Made by a program: the position numbers and the translations under genes. From Bacteroidota bacterium (lineage in GTDB: Bacteria > Bacteroidota > Bacteroidia > Bacteroidales > Dysgonomonadaceae), in the NCBI GenBank assembly GCA_023437305.1, contig JAEZGN010000032.1, positions 1 through 6,247 on the forward strand: 6,247 nucleotides of DNA, in the 5' to 3' direction. Shown here one piece after another: positions 5,145 through 6,247 of this stretch (position 1 is its first letter; each line of letters starts with the position of its first letter). A model generated the notes under the pieces. It made no database searches and had not been told where the DNA came from. It saw nothing but the letters and a program-made list of their open reading frames with translations.

Positions 5145-5751
5145 TTCCTTTGTCCTCCTTATCTTTTATTTCAATGCCTGTTTTCGACTTGAATAATGAA
5201 GTTACGGCTGTAATAGAGTTATCGAAAAAGTCAAAAATCCGAAAACTATATCCTAATCGTTCTAAATTTTCATCGATAGATTTAAGTTCCCAACGAAGTA
5301 TATATAGCATCAGAAAGAGTTTTATTACCTTGAAAATTAATGTAAATATCTCATCAATATTCACACCGGCGAACGAACCGAAATTGATAGCAAGAACTTC
5401 TTTCGACAATACATTTATCATATAGAAGCCAACTATATAAGTAATATACTTAATAGCCCACCGAAGAGCTTTTTTTGATTCGCTGTTCCATTTTTCACCC
5501 GGATGCTTTGATTGCCACTCTTTTTTAGATGCTGTGATACCCGTCCAAAAATCAGCAATCATTACAATAAATAGGAGTACTGCGTATAATATACTGACAC
5601 CTACCATATTTACAGTGATTTTTGTCGCGGAATCGAAAAGCCAAATGAATGCTGATGATATTACACTCCAAATACCGCATTGTTGTACTTTAGTGCTTGT
5701 TGTATCAAGCATCTTTGGGATAAAAATAAACTGCTCAAGGATTGTTTTCAT
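5137..5751 (-). CDS. Phage holin, Phage_holin_4_1-type
   Basis: This 204-residue membrane protein probably forms the inner-membrane lesion that releases the endolysin. Hydrophobic segments lie at about 28-40 (weak), 48-67, 97-117 and 135-153. The stretch IADFWTGITASKK after the second segment, the charged region up to ALRWAIKYITYIVGFY, and the later ELKSIDENLERLGY motif (155-168) match the Phage_holin_4_1 pattern, in which a D-x-x-T-G motif and an E-x-x-S-I-x-E-N-x-x-x-L-G motif flank the membrane helices. A charged C-terminal tail (KDKEDKGNG) follows. The protein is longer than many members of the family because of a roughly 45-residue N-terminal extension. It begins 11 bases after the fiber-like gene and overlaps the endolysin start by 8 bases, in the usual holin-endolysin order. 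The ATG at 5751 has no Shine-Dalgarno sequence, so translation is probably coupled to the upstream gene. Confidence 0.88.
   Translation of the reverse strand: MKTILEQFIFIPKMLDTTSTKVQQCGIWSVISSAFIWLFDSATKITVNMVGVSILYAVLLFIVMIADFWTGITASKKEWQSKHPGEKWNSESKKALRWAIKYITYIVGFYMINVLSKEVLAINFGSFAGVNIDEIFTLIFKVIKLFLMLYILRWELKSIDENLERLGYSFRIFDFFDNSITAVTSLFKSKTGIEIKDKEDKGNG
5142..5160 (-). promoter_or_regulatory. Strong Shine-Dalgarno site of the endolysin gene
   Basis: On the - strand AAGGAGG (5160-5154) lies 9 bases before the ATG at 5144-5142. It sits inside the last codons of the holin gene. None of the other starts in the window has a comparable site, as is usual for Bacteroidota, so this one stands out and confirms the start. 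Confidence 0.8.
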
Positions 5752-5762
5752 ATATTGATTAT

Positions 5763-6247
5763 TTATGATTGTATACCTGCATCCTTTAACTTTTGTATCA
5801 AATCCTCCACTCTATCACGCATAGTCTTAATATATGTAGGATCATAAGCTGTCGGTGCTGTTGCAGATGGCTGAGAAGCGGTTAGTACATCTGACTTTTT
5901 AACTAATCCTACGGAAGAAGTGGTTGCATTCTTTTCTGTGAAATTCTTACTCCATGTCGCTGGTCTTGTGCTGCCATCAATGCATAACCAAGTACCTGAA
6001 CCGTCACGGGCTATCATCAGATCGCCCGATTTTGCTCCTGTTGTCCTGTTTGCTGTTGAATTTGTTGGCGGTGTATGATCTATATAATATCTACCAGAAG
6101 GCATATTTCTGGATATATAGCTGCTTATCTTTTCCCCTTGTCCGAAAGCTGTAATTTCATTTAAAGAAACAAAACGGACATCTAATTCATTATTATTATT
6201 TGCCGTAGATCCTATCTCCAGTTTCATGAATTTAACGGTTTCAGGCA
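5763..6247 (-). CDS. Phage fiber-like structural protein (5' end possibly outside the window)
   Basis: From the first in-window ATG (6227) the protein has 154 residues, but the frame is open upstream to the window edge. There it encodes PETVKF before that Met, and the last two bases (TG) could be part of an NTG start. The strand-like start ETVKFMKLEIG suggests that the longer form is real. The middle (SGDLMIARDGSGTWLCIDGS, 67-86 from Met6227) looks like a small beta domain. The C-terminus has the phage-fiber linker SVGLVKKSDVL, then PTAYDPTYIKTM and an amphipathic helix RVEDLIQKLKDAGIQS, an ending seen in head-fiber-type and tail-fiber proteins and likely to trimerise. I infer a virion fiber or appendage, most like phage head-fiber proteins, but cannot say head or tail. 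It precedes the holin by 11 bases in the same late operon. Confidence 0.7.
   Translation of the reverse strand, partial: PETVKFMKLEIGSTANNNNELDVRFVSLNEITAFGQGEKISSYISRNMPSGRYYIDHTPPTNSTANRTTGAKSGDLMIARDGSGTWLCIDGSTRPATWSKNFTEKNATTSSVGLVKKSDVLTASQPSATAPTAYDPTYIKTMRDRVEDLIQKLKDAGIQS

Noticed and set aside
5150..5758. + strand frames opposite the holin gene (5150-5425 and 5534-5758)
   Set aside because: Antisense to a clear holin gene; composition follows from complementing membrane-helix codons.
5954..6154. 66-codon + strand frame opposite the fiber-like gene
   Set aside because: Antisense to the fiber-like gene, Leu/Cys-rich by complementation, no supporting signals.

Overview
The window reads as a piece of a Bacteroidota (Bacteroidales-type) chromosome that includes one end of a prophage. 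The evidence is the AT-rich sequence, two lipoboxes, a DUF3078-type protein, a promoter with the Bacteroidota TTTG-N20-TAnnTTTG layout, mostly absent Shine-Dalgarno sequences, and a tRNA without an encoded CCA. Genus cannot be fixed; a Dysgonomonas- or Parabacteroides-like host is only a guess.

Host side, bases 1 to about 2780, all on the + strand. First comes the 3' end of a gene (1-309) made of five perfect 19-residue Glu/Arg/Gln repeats. A small lipoprotein (340-840) follows 30 bases later, with eight collagen-type Gly-X-Y triplets directly behind its lipidated Cys. A hairpin terminator follows. Then come a 494-residue exported DUF3078 protein (1051-2535) and an initiator tRNA-fMet (2660-2731) with a clear promoter and a strong terminator.

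Prophage side, about 2780 to the end. A tyrosine integrase (2847-4025, +) lies just past the 3' end of the tRNA, so that tRNA is the likely integration site. A two-part hairpin separates it from the convergent late operon on the - strand. In transcription order the operon encodes a fiber-like structural protein (reading frame open to the window edge), a holin of the Phage_holin_4_1 type, a GH108 endolysin with an EF-hand-like loop, and a lipoprotein that also has a C-terminal membrane helix. The last gene has the topology of a unimolecular spanin, linking outer and inner membranes. With the holin and endolysin it would form a complete lysis cassette for a Gram-negative envelope. The genes are tightly coupled: an 11-base gap, then an 8-base overlap, then an ATGA overlap.

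The points most worth a second look are the spanin candidate and a 98-codon frame nested inside it, and the repeat gene whose units are identical in protein but differ at many synonymous sites. Also notable are the use of the initiator tRNA as a probable attachment site, and the Tyr-x-x-Lys variant of the integrase box II.
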